Origin: Solirubrobacteraceae bacterium
GTDB taxonomy: Bacteria > Actinomycetota > Thermoleophilia > Solirubrobacterales > Solirubrobacteraceae
Assembly (NCBI GenBank): GCA_030043235.1
Contig: JASHYF010000121.1
Coordinates: 1-15,354 of the forward strand
Length of the DNA: 15,354 nucleotides
Direction: 5' to 3'
Shown: piece after piece, positions 1-5,956 of the stretch
How positions within the stretch are numbered: position 1 is the stretch's first letter
How the letters are laid out: every line of letters starts with the position of its first letter
Position numbers and translations under genes: made by a program
Notes under the pieces: model-generated
What the model was told of the DNA's origin: nothing
The model's database searches: none
What the model saw: only the letters and a program-made list of their open reading frames with translations

Positions 1-110
1 CCGGCGGGCAGCCCGGCGCGAGCGGCCAGGGCAGGCGTCCGGGGCCGCTCGGTCGGCTGCTCGCGCGCCTGCGTGGCCGCGGCCGGGACCCGGGGGCGGG
101 CGGATCATGA
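1..110 (+). CDS. C-terminal end of an unidentified upstream gene (partial)
   Basis: Reading from base 3, the frame stays open to a TGA at 108-110 and gives about 35 residues, ending GRLLARLRGRGRDPGAGGS. The TGA overlaps the ATG of the carbonic anhydrase gene as ATGA, the usual sign of translational coupling, and the carbonic anhydrase has no good Shine-Dalgarno sequence of its own. The tail is rich in Gly and Arg, and no function can be read from it. The other two forward frames are also open here, as expected in such GC-rich DNA, so the evidence is the ATGA overlap alone. Confidence 0.45.
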   Translation, partial: GGQPGASGQGRRPGPLGRLLARLRGRGRDPGAGGS

Positions 111-610
111 GCGCGATCGACGAGCTGCTCGAGAACAACCGATTGTCTGCGTCGTCGAGCTCGCCCGCGCGATCCGACGGGCGCCCGAGTCGCCGCGTGG
201 CGGTCGTAACGTGCATGGACGCCCGCGTGGACGTCTACCGGGCGCTTGGCCTCGGGGAAGGCGAGGCGCATGTGCTGCGCAATGCCGGCGGGGTCGTCAG
301 CGACGACGTGATCCGCTCGCTGGCGATCTCCCAGCGACGGCTGGGGACGTGCGAGGTGATGCTCATGCATCACACCCGTTGCGGCATGCAGACGATCACC
401 GACGATGGCTTTCGAGCCGAGCTGCAGGAGGCGACGGGCGTGGCGCCGGCGTTTGCGATCGAGTCCTTCACGGATCTCGACGCCGACGTGCGCCAGTCGG
501 TCCTGCGCGTGCGCCGCTCGCCGTTCCTCGAGCACCGCGATCAGGTGCGCGGCTTCGTCTACGACGTCGACAGCCACGAGCTGCGCGAGGTCGAGGTCGC
601 GGGTGGCTAG
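107..610 (+). CDS. beta-carbonic anhydrase
   Basis: A 167-residue protein predicted to interconvert CO2 and bicarbonate in the cytosol. The beta-class signature is complete. C36-x-D38-x-R40 (CMDAR) supplies the first zinc ligand and the Asp/Arg dyad, and H89-T-R-C92-G supplies the other zinc ligands. The 'TDDGF' stretch after the second motif, the DVRQS segment and the closing 'RGFVYDVDSHELREV' resemble the short actinobacterial beta-CAs of about 165 residues (Mycobacterium Rv1284 type). Length therefore fits the family. The ATG overlaps the upstream stop as ATGA and lacks a strong ribosome site, so translation is probably coupled. It is followed by 138 bases with a promoter for the next gene. 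Family is confident; the physiological role (anaplerosis, pH or signalling) is not visible. Confidence 0.93.
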   Translation: MSAIDELLENNRLSASSSSPARSDGRPSRRVAVVTCMDARVDVYRALGLGEGEAHVLRNAGGVVSDDVIRSLAISQRRLGTCEVMLMHHTRCGMQTITDDGFRAELQEATGVAPAFAIESFTDLDADVRQSVLRVRRSPFLEHRDQVRGFVYDVDSHELREVEVAGG

Positions 611-639
611 CAGGGGATCGTCGCTCGCGGGCGCCTCGC

Positions 640-668
640 TTGACTCCCGCGACAGCGATGAATACGCT
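640..668 (+). promoter_or_regulatory. sigma70-type promoter ahead of the PNPOx-CNB gene
   Basis: TTGACT at 640-645 and TACGCT at 663-668 are separated by exactly 17 bases. This matches the housekeeping sigma consensus at 5 of 6 positions in the -35 and in the TA...T core of the -10. Transcription would start near 675, leaving a leader of roughly 75 bases before the ATG at 749. It lies in the only sizeable gap of the left gene series. This implies that the genes from 749 on need not depend on the carbonic anhydrase promoter. Confidence 0.72.
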
Positions 669-736
669 GCACCGCAGGCGGCTGCCGAGGCGCGTCCTGG
701 CGGCGCGCGCGCCCTCACCGCATCAGAAACGAACAC

Positions 737-743
737 AAAGGAG
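737..743 (+). promoter_or_regulatory. ribosome binding site of PNPOx-CNB gene
   Basis: AAAGGAG, five bases before the ATG at 749. A near-ideal Shine-Dalgarno sequence that fixes this start. Confidence 0.8.
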
Positions 744-748
744 ACGCA

Positions 749-1615
749 ATGACCCCCGAGCAGGCGGCCGTCGACGTTCCGGCGCACGTGGTCGACTACC
801 TCTCCTCCCAGAACACGCTCACGCTCGCGACCGCCTCTCCCAGCGGTGTGCCCCGCGCCGCCACGTTCCTGTACGTCAACGACGGCCCCACGCTCTATTT
901 CTGGACCCGGCCGGGCACGACCACGGCGCGCCACCTGGACCAGAACCCGGTCGTGTCGTTCGCCATCGACGAGTACGCCGAGGACCTGCGCCAGACCCGC
1001 GGCGTGCAGGGCATGGGCGAGTGCAACGTGGTGCTCAACGGCGAGACGATCGCGCGCGTGGCCGACCTGTTCGGGCAGAAGTTCCCCGAGCTCTCGCCCG
1101 GGACGACGATGTCGATCTCGTTCTTTCGCATCGTGCCCACCGAACTGCAGTTCATCGACAACACTGCGAGCGGGGGCAAGGTCGAGGAGGGCACCTTCGG
1201 CGCGGACTTCAGCCGCGAACGTGCCTACAGCGTGTTCAGCGAGCTGCCCACCCAGCGCGTCGACAGCGTGGCCGGCGAGCTGCAGATGATGAAAGTCGAC
1301 GCCGGCGAGGTGATCGTCCGCCAGGGCGGGCCGGCGGACAAGTTCTTCATCATCGTCGACGGCGCGGTCGACGTGGAGCAGCAGGACGACTCGGGCTTCA
1401 GGAGGATGGGCTCGCTCGGACGCGGGCACTTCTTCGGCGAGATCGCGATCATGCAGGGAACGCCGCGGGCGGCCACCGTGCGCGCAACCGAGCCGACCAC
1501 GCTGATCGCGATGGATCGCGACGTGTTTCGCGACCTCGTCGCCCAGTCGCTCGGCATGACCGCCGACTTCGACCAGGTCGTGCGGGCGCGGCTGAAGGCC
1601 CTCGAACGGGACTGA
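749..1615 (+). CDS. PNPOx-like split-barrel protein fused to a cyclic-nucleotide-binding domain
   Basis: A 288-residue, two-domain cytosolic protein. Residues about 10-140 resemble the pyridoxamine-5'-phosphate-oxidase-like split barrel (FMN, F420 or heme binding), with 'LTLATASPSGVPRAATFLYV' and 'TLYFWTRPGTTTARHLDQNPVVSF' as its recognisable strands. Residues about 178-280 form a CNB/CRP-type domain: 'VIVRQGGPADKFFIIVDG', then the phosphate-binding cassette F-G-E231-I-A ... P-R240-A-A. The Glu and Arg that contact cyclic-nucleotide ribose and phosphate are both present, so binding is likely. There is no DNA-binding helix-turn-helix after the CNB, so this is not a CRP-type regulator. It may be a cNMP-gated oxidoreductase or flavin sensor. 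Own promoter and strong ribosome site; followed after 20 bases by a flavin-reductase gene and then a nucleotide cyclase. Domain calls are firm; the cofactor and reaction are unknown. Confidence 0.88.
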   Translation: MTPEQAAVDVPAHVVDYLSSQNTLTLATASPSGVPRAATFLYVNDGPTLYFWTRPGTTTARHLDQNPVVSFAIDEYAEDLRQTRGVQGMGECNVVLNGETIARVADLFGQKFPELSPGTTMSISFFRIVPTELQFIDNTASGGKVEEGTFGADFSRERAYSVFSELPTQRVDSVAGELQMMKVDAGEVIVRQGGPADKFFIIVDGAVDVEQQDDSGFRRMGSLGRGHFFGEIAIMQGTPRAATVRATEPTTLIAMDRDVFRDLVAQSLGMTADFDQVVRARLKALERD

Positions 1616-1635
1616 CCGGACGCCCGGCTGGCTCC

Positions 1636-2157
1636 ATGGCGGACGAGAGGAGCAGCGGGCCCGCGCGGGGCTTCGCAAGCGAGGACCTTCGTGGCGCCCT
1701 GGGGGCGTTCGCGACGGGAGTCACGGTCGTGACCACGAGCGGGGAGGAGCACGCCTACGGGATGACCGCCAACGCCTTCTCGTCGGTGTCGCTCGACCCG
1801 CCGCTCGTGCTCGTGTGCGTGCAGTCCTTCTCCGAGGGCGGAGATCTGATCCGCAAGAACGGAGTGTTCGCGGTCAACATCCTCGCCGCCGAGCAGGAGC
1901 CTCTGTCAAGGTACTTCGCATCGAAGGACCGTCCCCGCGGGCGCGACGCATTCGGAGAGATCCCCCACCGCACCGTCGCCACCGGCTCGCCCGTGCTGGA
2001 GGGCTCGGTCGGGTATCTCGACTGCACGCTCAGCGCCAGCCACGAGGCGGGCGACCACGTCATCTTCATCGGCGAGGTGCTGGCGCTCGAGTACAGCCAC
2101 GAGACGTCCCCGCTGCTGTTCCACGGCGGCGGCTACAGGTTCCTCGACGAGAGCTGA
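1636..2157 (+). CDS. flavin reductase-like domain protein (FMN-binding split barrel)
   Basis: A 173-residue protein of the flavin reductase / HpaC-like family, which uses NAD(P)H to reduce free FMN or FAD for partner oxygenases, or holds FMN itself. Visible family features are 'FATGVTVVTT' near residue 28, 'YGMTANAFSSVSLDPPLVLV' at about 42-61, 'FAVNILAAEQEPLSRYFAS' at about 77-95, and 'GDHVIFIGEV' near the C-terminus, ending in the typical 'LLFHGGGYRFL'. Length matches single-domain members. The ATG at 1636 lies 20 bases after the preceding stop without a clear Shine-Dalgarno site, so it is probably co-translated from the upstream message. The same frame stays open far upstream, but that segment does not resemble protein and overlaps two real genes. 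No dedicated oxygenase partner is in the window; the adjacent PNPOx-like protein is the closest flavin-type neighbour. Confidence 0.88.
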   Translation: MADERSSGPARGFASEDLRGALGAFATGVTVVTTSGEEHAYGMTANAFSSVSLDPPLVLVCVQSFSEGGDLIRKNGVFAVNILAAEQEPLSRYFASKDRPRGRDAFGEIPHRTVATGSPVLEGSVGYLDCTLSASHEAGDHVIFIGEVLALEYSHETSPLLFHGGGYRFLDES

Positions 2158-2232
2158 GAGCGTTCGCTGCGGTGGGCCGCGCCTCGCGCGCATGCCCACG
2201 GCAAGCCGCCCTCGCCGGCTGCGGCAACGGGC

Positions 2233-2238
2233 TATGCT
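2233..2238 (+). promoter_or_regulatory. possible -10 element before the cyclase gene
   Basis: TATGCT lies 38 bases before the chosen TTG start and fits the TAYGCT form of the two better promoters in this window. No convincing -35 hexamer sits 16-18 bases upstream, so this is weak; the 119-base gap before the cyclase may simply be transcribed through. Confidence 0.28.
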
Positions 2239-2265
2239 TGCGCTCGCGCGGCCGCGCCACGGACC

Positions 2266-2270
2266 GGAGG
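2266..2270 (+). promoter_or_regulatory. ribosome binding site that selects a TTG start
   Basis: GGAGG with six bases of spacing to the TTG at 2277. The ATG at 2292 has only a GGAG two bases away, which is too close, so the TTG is the better start. Confidence 0.65.
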
Positions 2271-2276
2271 ACCGGG

Positions 2277-2867
2277 TTGGACATCGGAGCGATGACATCG
2301 ATCGACGTGATCGCCTCGGCGCTGGGGGACGAGCAGCCGGACCTCGGCGGGATGAGCTCTCCAGACGGGGCGCTCACGCTGCTGTTCTGCGACATCGAGG
2401 ACGCGCCGCAGATCGCGCAGGAGATCGGAGCGCAGCGGACCGCGGAGCTGCTGCGCGATCACCGGGTGATCGTGCAGCGGGTCGTCGAACACCACGGCGG
2501 CAGCATCGTGAAGTCGCACGACGACGGCTTCATGGTCGCGTTCGACAGTGCCCACGCGGCGCTTCGCTGCGCGCTCGAGCTGCAGCGCTCGCTGGGCGAG
2601 CGCACCGTCCCCGGCGGCGAGCGGCCGCTGCGGCTGCGGATCGGCCTGCACACCGGCTTCGTGATCGCCGGCGGGGAGGAGCTGTACGGGCGCAACGTGG
2701 TTCTCGGCGCGCGCGTCGCCGGCTGCGCGAAGGGCGGCGAGATCATCGTCTCCTCGTCGGTGAAGGAGTACACGCAGACCGATCCTCGCTTCCGCTTCGA
2801 GGAGCGCGGCGAGCGTCGCTTCAAAGGAGTCCTCGGCGAACACGTGGTGTACGCCGTGGCTGGGTGA
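2277..2867 (+). CDS. class III adenylate/guanylate cyclase, single catalytic domain
   Basis: A 196-residue protein, almost entirely one class III cyclase domain, with no membrane segment or sensor domain. It would make cAMP or cGMP in the cytosol as a dimer. Seen directly: 'LLFCDIED' with first metal Asp D39; 'VKSHDDGFMVAF' with purine-contact Lys K79 and second metal Asp D83; 'RIGLHTG'; and 'YGRNVVLGARV' with transition-state Arg R146. The Asn expected four residues before that Arg (VNxAaR) is Val142, and the usual Gly of the G-D-G turn is Asp82, so activity is uncertain. The form 'GRNVV(L)xAR' is, from memory, seen in other actinobacterial cyclase-domain proteins. TTG is preferred as start because of GGAGG six bases upstream; ATG 2292 would shorten it by five residues. 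Its stop is six bases from the next gene, so it is operonic with it. It lies two genes after a predicted cNMP-binding protein. Confidence 0.87.
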   Translation: MDIGAMTSIDVIASALGDEQPDLGGMSSPDGALTLLFCDIEDAPQIAQEIGAQRTAELLRDHRVIVQRVVEHHGGSIVKSHDDGFMVAFDSAHAALRCALELQRSLGERTVPGGERPLRLRIGLHTGFVIAGGEELYGRNVVLGARVAGCAKGGEIIVSSSVKEYTQTDPRFRFEERGERRFKGVLGEHVVYAVAG

Positions 2868-2873
2868 GCCCAG

Positions 2874-4964
2874 GTGGCGCAGAGCATCTACATCACGGCG
2901 ATGGGGCCGAGCAGCGGCAAGTCCGTGGTGGCGCTCGGCTTCGTGGAGATGCTGTCGGCCCGCCTGCAGCGGGTCGGCTTCTTCCGCCCGATCGTCCGCG
3001 GCGGCGCCGAACCGGACCCGCAGATCGAACTGATGCGCTCGCGCTACCAGCTGCGCAGCGACTACGACCGCATGCATGGCCCGAGCGCCGAGCAGGCCAG
3101 CGCCCTGATCGCGCGCGGCGAGCACGAGGAGATAGAGAGGCAGGTGCTCCTCGCCTTCAAGGAGCTCGAGCGCGAGTGCGACTTCGTGGTGTGCGAAGGC
3201 AGCGACTTCCTCGGCGCCGCCCCCGCCCTCGACTTCGACCTGAACGCCAACCTCGCCAACCAGCTCGGCTGTCCCGTGCTCGTCGTGGTCAACGCCGCCG
3301 CCGGCGGCGACGCGGTCGAGGAAGTGCAGCTGGCGCGTGAGCTGCTGGCGCGCAAGGAATGCGAGCTGTTCGGCGCGATCGTCAACCGCGTGGCGCCCGA
3401 GGCGGTTCGCGAGGTGGAGATGCGTCTGGCTCCGCACACGGGCGAGGAGTGGGTGTACGTGATGCCCGAGAACGACGAGCTCAGCCGCCCCACCGTCGAG
3501 GAGATCCGCCGCGCGCTGGGCGCAAGGACGCTGGCCGGCGTGGACGGCGAGCGCCCTGACGGGCAGAGGCTCGACCGCGACGTGCGCGACGTGCGCGTGG
3601 CCGCGATGAGCGCCGAGCACTTCATCGACGATCTCGCCGACGGCACGCTCGTGGTGGTGCCGGGCGATCGCTCGGACATCGTGCTCGCCTGCCTGGCGTG
3701 CACGCTCTCGCCGGCGCTGCCCGCCGTCGCAGGGATGCTGCTGACCGGTGGCTTCCGCCTGTCGGACACCGTCAGCAGGCTGCTCCGGGCCGCGCCTTTC
3801 CCCGTGCTCGAGACCGACGAGCGCACGTACGACGCCGCCGCCGCGATCCCGCAGGTGCGACCGGTGCTGCGGCCGGAGGGCGAGCGGCGCATCGCCACCG
3901 CCCTGGGCGTGTTCGAGCGCAGCGTCGACAAGGTGGAGCTGCAGATGCGCTTCACCGTCAAGCGCCCGGCGCGCATGACACCGACGATGTTCGAGTACGA
4001 GCTGATCGAGCGGGCCAAGGCGGCGCGCCGGCACATCGTGCTGCCGGAGGGGGAGGATGACCGCGTGCTGCGGGCGGCCGACATCCTGCTGCGCCGCGGG
4101 GTGGTCGCGTTGACCGTGCTTGGCGACCACGACGCGGTCCGCGCCCGCGCGCTCGCGCTCGGCCTCGACCTCTCGCAGGCGCGTCTGCTCGACCCGCTCA
4201 GCTCGCCCGAGCGCGAGCGCTACGGCGCCGTGTACCACGAGCTGCGAAAGCACAAGGGCCTGACCGAGGAGGGCGCCTACGACGCGCTCGGCGACGCCAC
4301 CTACTACGGGACGATGATGGTCCACCTGGGCGAGGTCGACGGCATGGTCTCCGGCGCCGCCCACACCACCGGCGACACGATCCGCCCGGCGTTCGAGTTC
4401 ATCAAGTCCCGCCCGGGCGTGTCGGTCGTCTCGAGCGTGTTCTTCATGTGCCTGCCGGACCGAGTGCTCGTGTACGGCGACTGCGCGGTCAACCCCAGGC
4501 CCGGCGTCGAGCAGCTCGCGGACATCGCCATCAGCTCCGCCGACACCGCCGCGGCGTTCGGCATCGAGCCGCGGATCGCGATGCTCTCCTACGCCACGGG
4601 GGACTCGGCCAAGGGCGAGCAGGTCGACGCCGTGCGTGAGGCCACCGAGGCCGTGCGGCGGGCGCGCGGCGACCTGAAGGTCGACGGGCCGATCCAGTAC
4701 GACGCCGCGGTGGACGCCACCGTGGCGAAGCTGAAGATGCCAGACAGCGAGGTGGCGGGCAGCGCCACCGTCTTCATCTTCCCCGACCTAGACACCGGCA
4801 ACGTGGCCTACAAGGCGGTTCAGCGCTCCTCCGGAGCGCTCGCGATCGGCCCGGTGCTGCAGGGGCTGCGCAAGCCCGTGAACGACCTCAGCCGCGGCTG
4901 CGCCGTCGCGGACGTGGTCAACACGGTGGCGATCACCGCGATCCAGGCGCAGGCGGCGAGCTAG
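2874..4964 (+). CDS. pta: phosphate acetyltransferase, long form (AAA_26-DRTGG-PTA)
   Basis: A 696-residue enzyme converting acetyl-CoA and phosphate to acetyl phosphate and CoA, reversibly. Domains in order: a P-loop dethiobiotin-synthase-like domain (G11-PSS-G15-K16-S17, to about 215); a DRTGG regulatory domain (about 235-345); and the catalytic PTA_PTB domain from about 370 to the end. The last starts around 'HIVLPEGEDDRVLRAADILL' and includes 'GMVSGAAHTTGDTIRPA' and the closing 'KPVNDLSRGC'. The length is close to the E. coli-type Pta of just over 700 residues, so it appears intact. The start is GTG, six bases after the cyclase stop, with only a weak ribosome site, which points to translational coupling. 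The acetate kinase gene (ackA) that often follows pta is not here; the next gene is a convergent kinase. In the larger family the N-terminal domains mediate metabolite control. Confidence 0.96.
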   Translation: MAQSIYITAMGPSSGKSVVALGFVEMLSARLQRVGFFRPIVRGGAEPDPQIELMRSRYQLRSDYDRMHGPSAEQASALIARGEHEEIERQVLLAFKELERECDFVVCEGSDFLGAAPALDFDLNANLANQLGCPVLVVVNAAAGGDAVEEVQLARELLARKECELFGAIVNRVAPEAVREVEMRLAPHTGEEWVYVMPENDELSRPTVEEIRRALGARTLAGVDGERPDGQRLDRDVRDVRVAAMSAEHFIDDLADGTLVVVPGDRSDIVLACLACTLSPALPAVAGMLLTGGFRLSDTVSRLLRAAPFPVLETDERTYDAAAAIPQVRPVLRPEGERRIATALGVFERSVDKVELQMRFTVKRPARMTPTMFEYELIERAKAARRHIVLPEGEDDRVLRAADILLRRGVVALTVLGDHDAVRARALALGLDLSQARLLDPLSSPERERYGAVYHELRKHKGLTEEGAYDALGDATYYGTMMVHLGEVDGMVSGAAHTTGDTIRPAFEFIKSRPGVSVVSSVFFMCLPDRVLVYGDCAVNPRPGVEQLADIAISSADTAAAFGIEPRIAMLSYATGDSAKGEQVDAVREATEAVRRARGDLKVDGPIQYDAAVDATVAKLKMPDSEVAGSATVFIFPDLDTGNVAYKAVQRSSGALAIGPVLQGLRKPVNDLSRGCAVADVVNTVAITAIQAQAAS

Positions 4965-4995
4965 CCGCCTGGCGCGGCGAGCCAGCCGCCGGGCG
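4952..4995. repeat. 21-base tandem duplication with hairpin at the pta stop (possible two-way terminator)
   Basis: Bases 4954-4974 are repeated at 4975-4995 with 19 of 21 identical. The pta stop TAG lies in the first copy (4962-4964), and the differing base in copy two (T4962 to C4983) removes that TAG. Copy one also forms a hairpin: GGCGGC at 4952-4957 pairs with GCCGCC at 4964-4969 around a six-base loop. It sits in the 35-base gap between two converging genes, where a bidirectional terminator would be expected, but there is no T-tract. Confidence 0.5.
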
Positions 4996-4999
4996 GGCC

Positions 5000-5872
5000 T
5001 CAGGCGCTCGGGGAGAGCGCCGGAGGCGTGATGACGGCCGCCTCGTACAGCTGGCGCGCATACTCCCCTGCGCTCTGCGGCCGCTTGGCGGCGTCCTTCT
5101 CGAGGGCGCGCAGGATCGCCGGGCCGAGCGCCGCAGAGACCCCCTCGAGCTTGGCGGTGGGGTCGGGCGGCTCGTCTTGCAGCTGCGCCCACAGCACCCG
5201 CATGCCCTGGCGATCGGCGAACGGGGGCGCGCCGGTGAGGCACTCGCACAGCACGCAGCCGAGCGCGTAAACGTCGGTGGCGGCGGTCACCTCCTCGCCG
5301 CGGATCTGCTCGGGGGACATGTAGTCCATCGACCCGAGCGCCTGCCCCGGCCGCGTGAGGACGGTGCCCTGGCTGTCCTTGGCGAGGCCAAAGTCGGTGA
5401 TCAGCGCGGTGCCGTCCGCTTCGAGGAGCACGTTGCCGGGCTTGACGTCCCGGTGGACGAGACCGCCCGCGTAAAGCGCGTCGAGGCCGTCGGCCACCTG
5501 GGCGCAGATCGACAGCGCGGTGGCCACGTCCAGCCTGCCCTCGCGCTTCAGCTTGCCCTCGAGCGAGCCCCCGGCGATGAAGAGCTGCGAGAGATAGGGC
5601 ACGCCGCCGTGCTCGCCGGTGTCGAGCACGGGCACCACGTGCGGGTTCTTGACCTGCTGGGCGATCCTCGCCTCGCGTTCGAAGCGCCGGCGGAACACGC
5701 TGTCCTCGGCGAGGTCGCTGCGCACCACCTTCAGCGCCACCGGCTCGCCGTCGGCGCCGATCGCGCGGTACACGCGGCCCATCCCGCCGATGCCGAGCAC
5801 GCACTCGACGCGGTAGGCCCCAACGGTCTGGCCGATCAGCGGATCGTCCCCGTCCCCCTGCTGGACGCTCAT
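5000..5872 (-). CDS. soluble Ser/Thr protein kinase (Hanks/PknB-type)
   Basis: A 290-residue eukaryotic-like kinase, almost all catalytic domain, predicted to phosphorylate Ser/Thr of unknown targets. All key motifs are present: glycine loop G27-I-G-G-M-G-R-V-Y; catalytic Lys K48 (VALKVV); alphaC Glu E67; HRD at 140-142 followed by VKPGN; DFG at 160-162; and 'SMDYMSPEQIRG' as the P+1 region. It ends a few residues after the last kinase helix with 'PPALSPSA', so it lacks the transmembrane anchor and PASTA/sensor segments typical of PknB and should be cytosolic. The start at ATG 5872 gives a short N-terminal tail; GTG 5878 two codons upstream is an alternative. Neither has a clear ribosome site. 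It converges on pta and is divergent from the secreted-protein gene, about 84 bases away start to start. Confidence 0.93.
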   Translation of the reverse strand: MSVQQGDGDDPLIGQTVGAYRVECVLGIGGMGRVYRAIGADGEPVALKVVRSDLAEDSVFRRRFEREARIAQQVKNPHVVPVLDTGEHGGVPYLSQLFIAGGSLEGKLKREGRLDVATALSICAQVADGLDALYAGGLVHRDVKPGNVLLEADGTALITDFGLAKDSQGTVLTRPGQALGSMDYMSPEQIRGEEVTAATDVYALGCVLCECLTGAPPFADRQGMRVLWAQLQDEPPDPTAKLEGVSAALGPAILRALEKDAAKRPQSAGEYARQLYEAAVITPPALSPSA

Positions 5873-5943
5873 GCGCACAGGATGCCACGTGGGGCGACGG
5901 AGCGCAAGCGTCCGCTCTGATTCAATTGCCTCGTGCGGGGCTC

Positions 5944-5947
5944 GGAG
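5944..5947 (+). promoter_or_regulatory. ribosome binding site selecting the inner GTG start
   Basis: GGAG nine bases before GTG 5957. The outer in-frame GTG at 5933 has no such signal, whereas most other genes in the window do. Confidence 0.45.
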
Positions 5948-5956
5948 ACTCGGGGC

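Noticed and set aside
73..1635. Upstream extension of the flavin-reductase frame to base 73
   Set aside because: The translated part is Arg/Ala/Pro-rich with no protein-like pattern and overlaps the carbonic anhydrase and PNPOx-CNB genes, both of which have clear family motifs. Only the part from ATG 1636 is real.
2232..4364. A 710-codon open frame on the minus strand
   Set aside because: It is antisense to the cyclase and pta, both with unmistakable motifs. Its His/Arg/Ala/Leu-rich translation is the usual mirror of a GC-rich coding strand.
4788..5888. A minus-strand frame overlapping the kinase
   Set aside because: It is out of frame with the kinase, which carries the full set of catalytic motifs; the product is low-complexity Arg/Ala/Gly.
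5921..5926. TTCAAT as a -10 box for exported protein 1
   Set aside because: Only four of six consensus matches and no -35 hexamer at 16-18 bases upstream; on the minus strand no paired hexamers for the kinase were found either.
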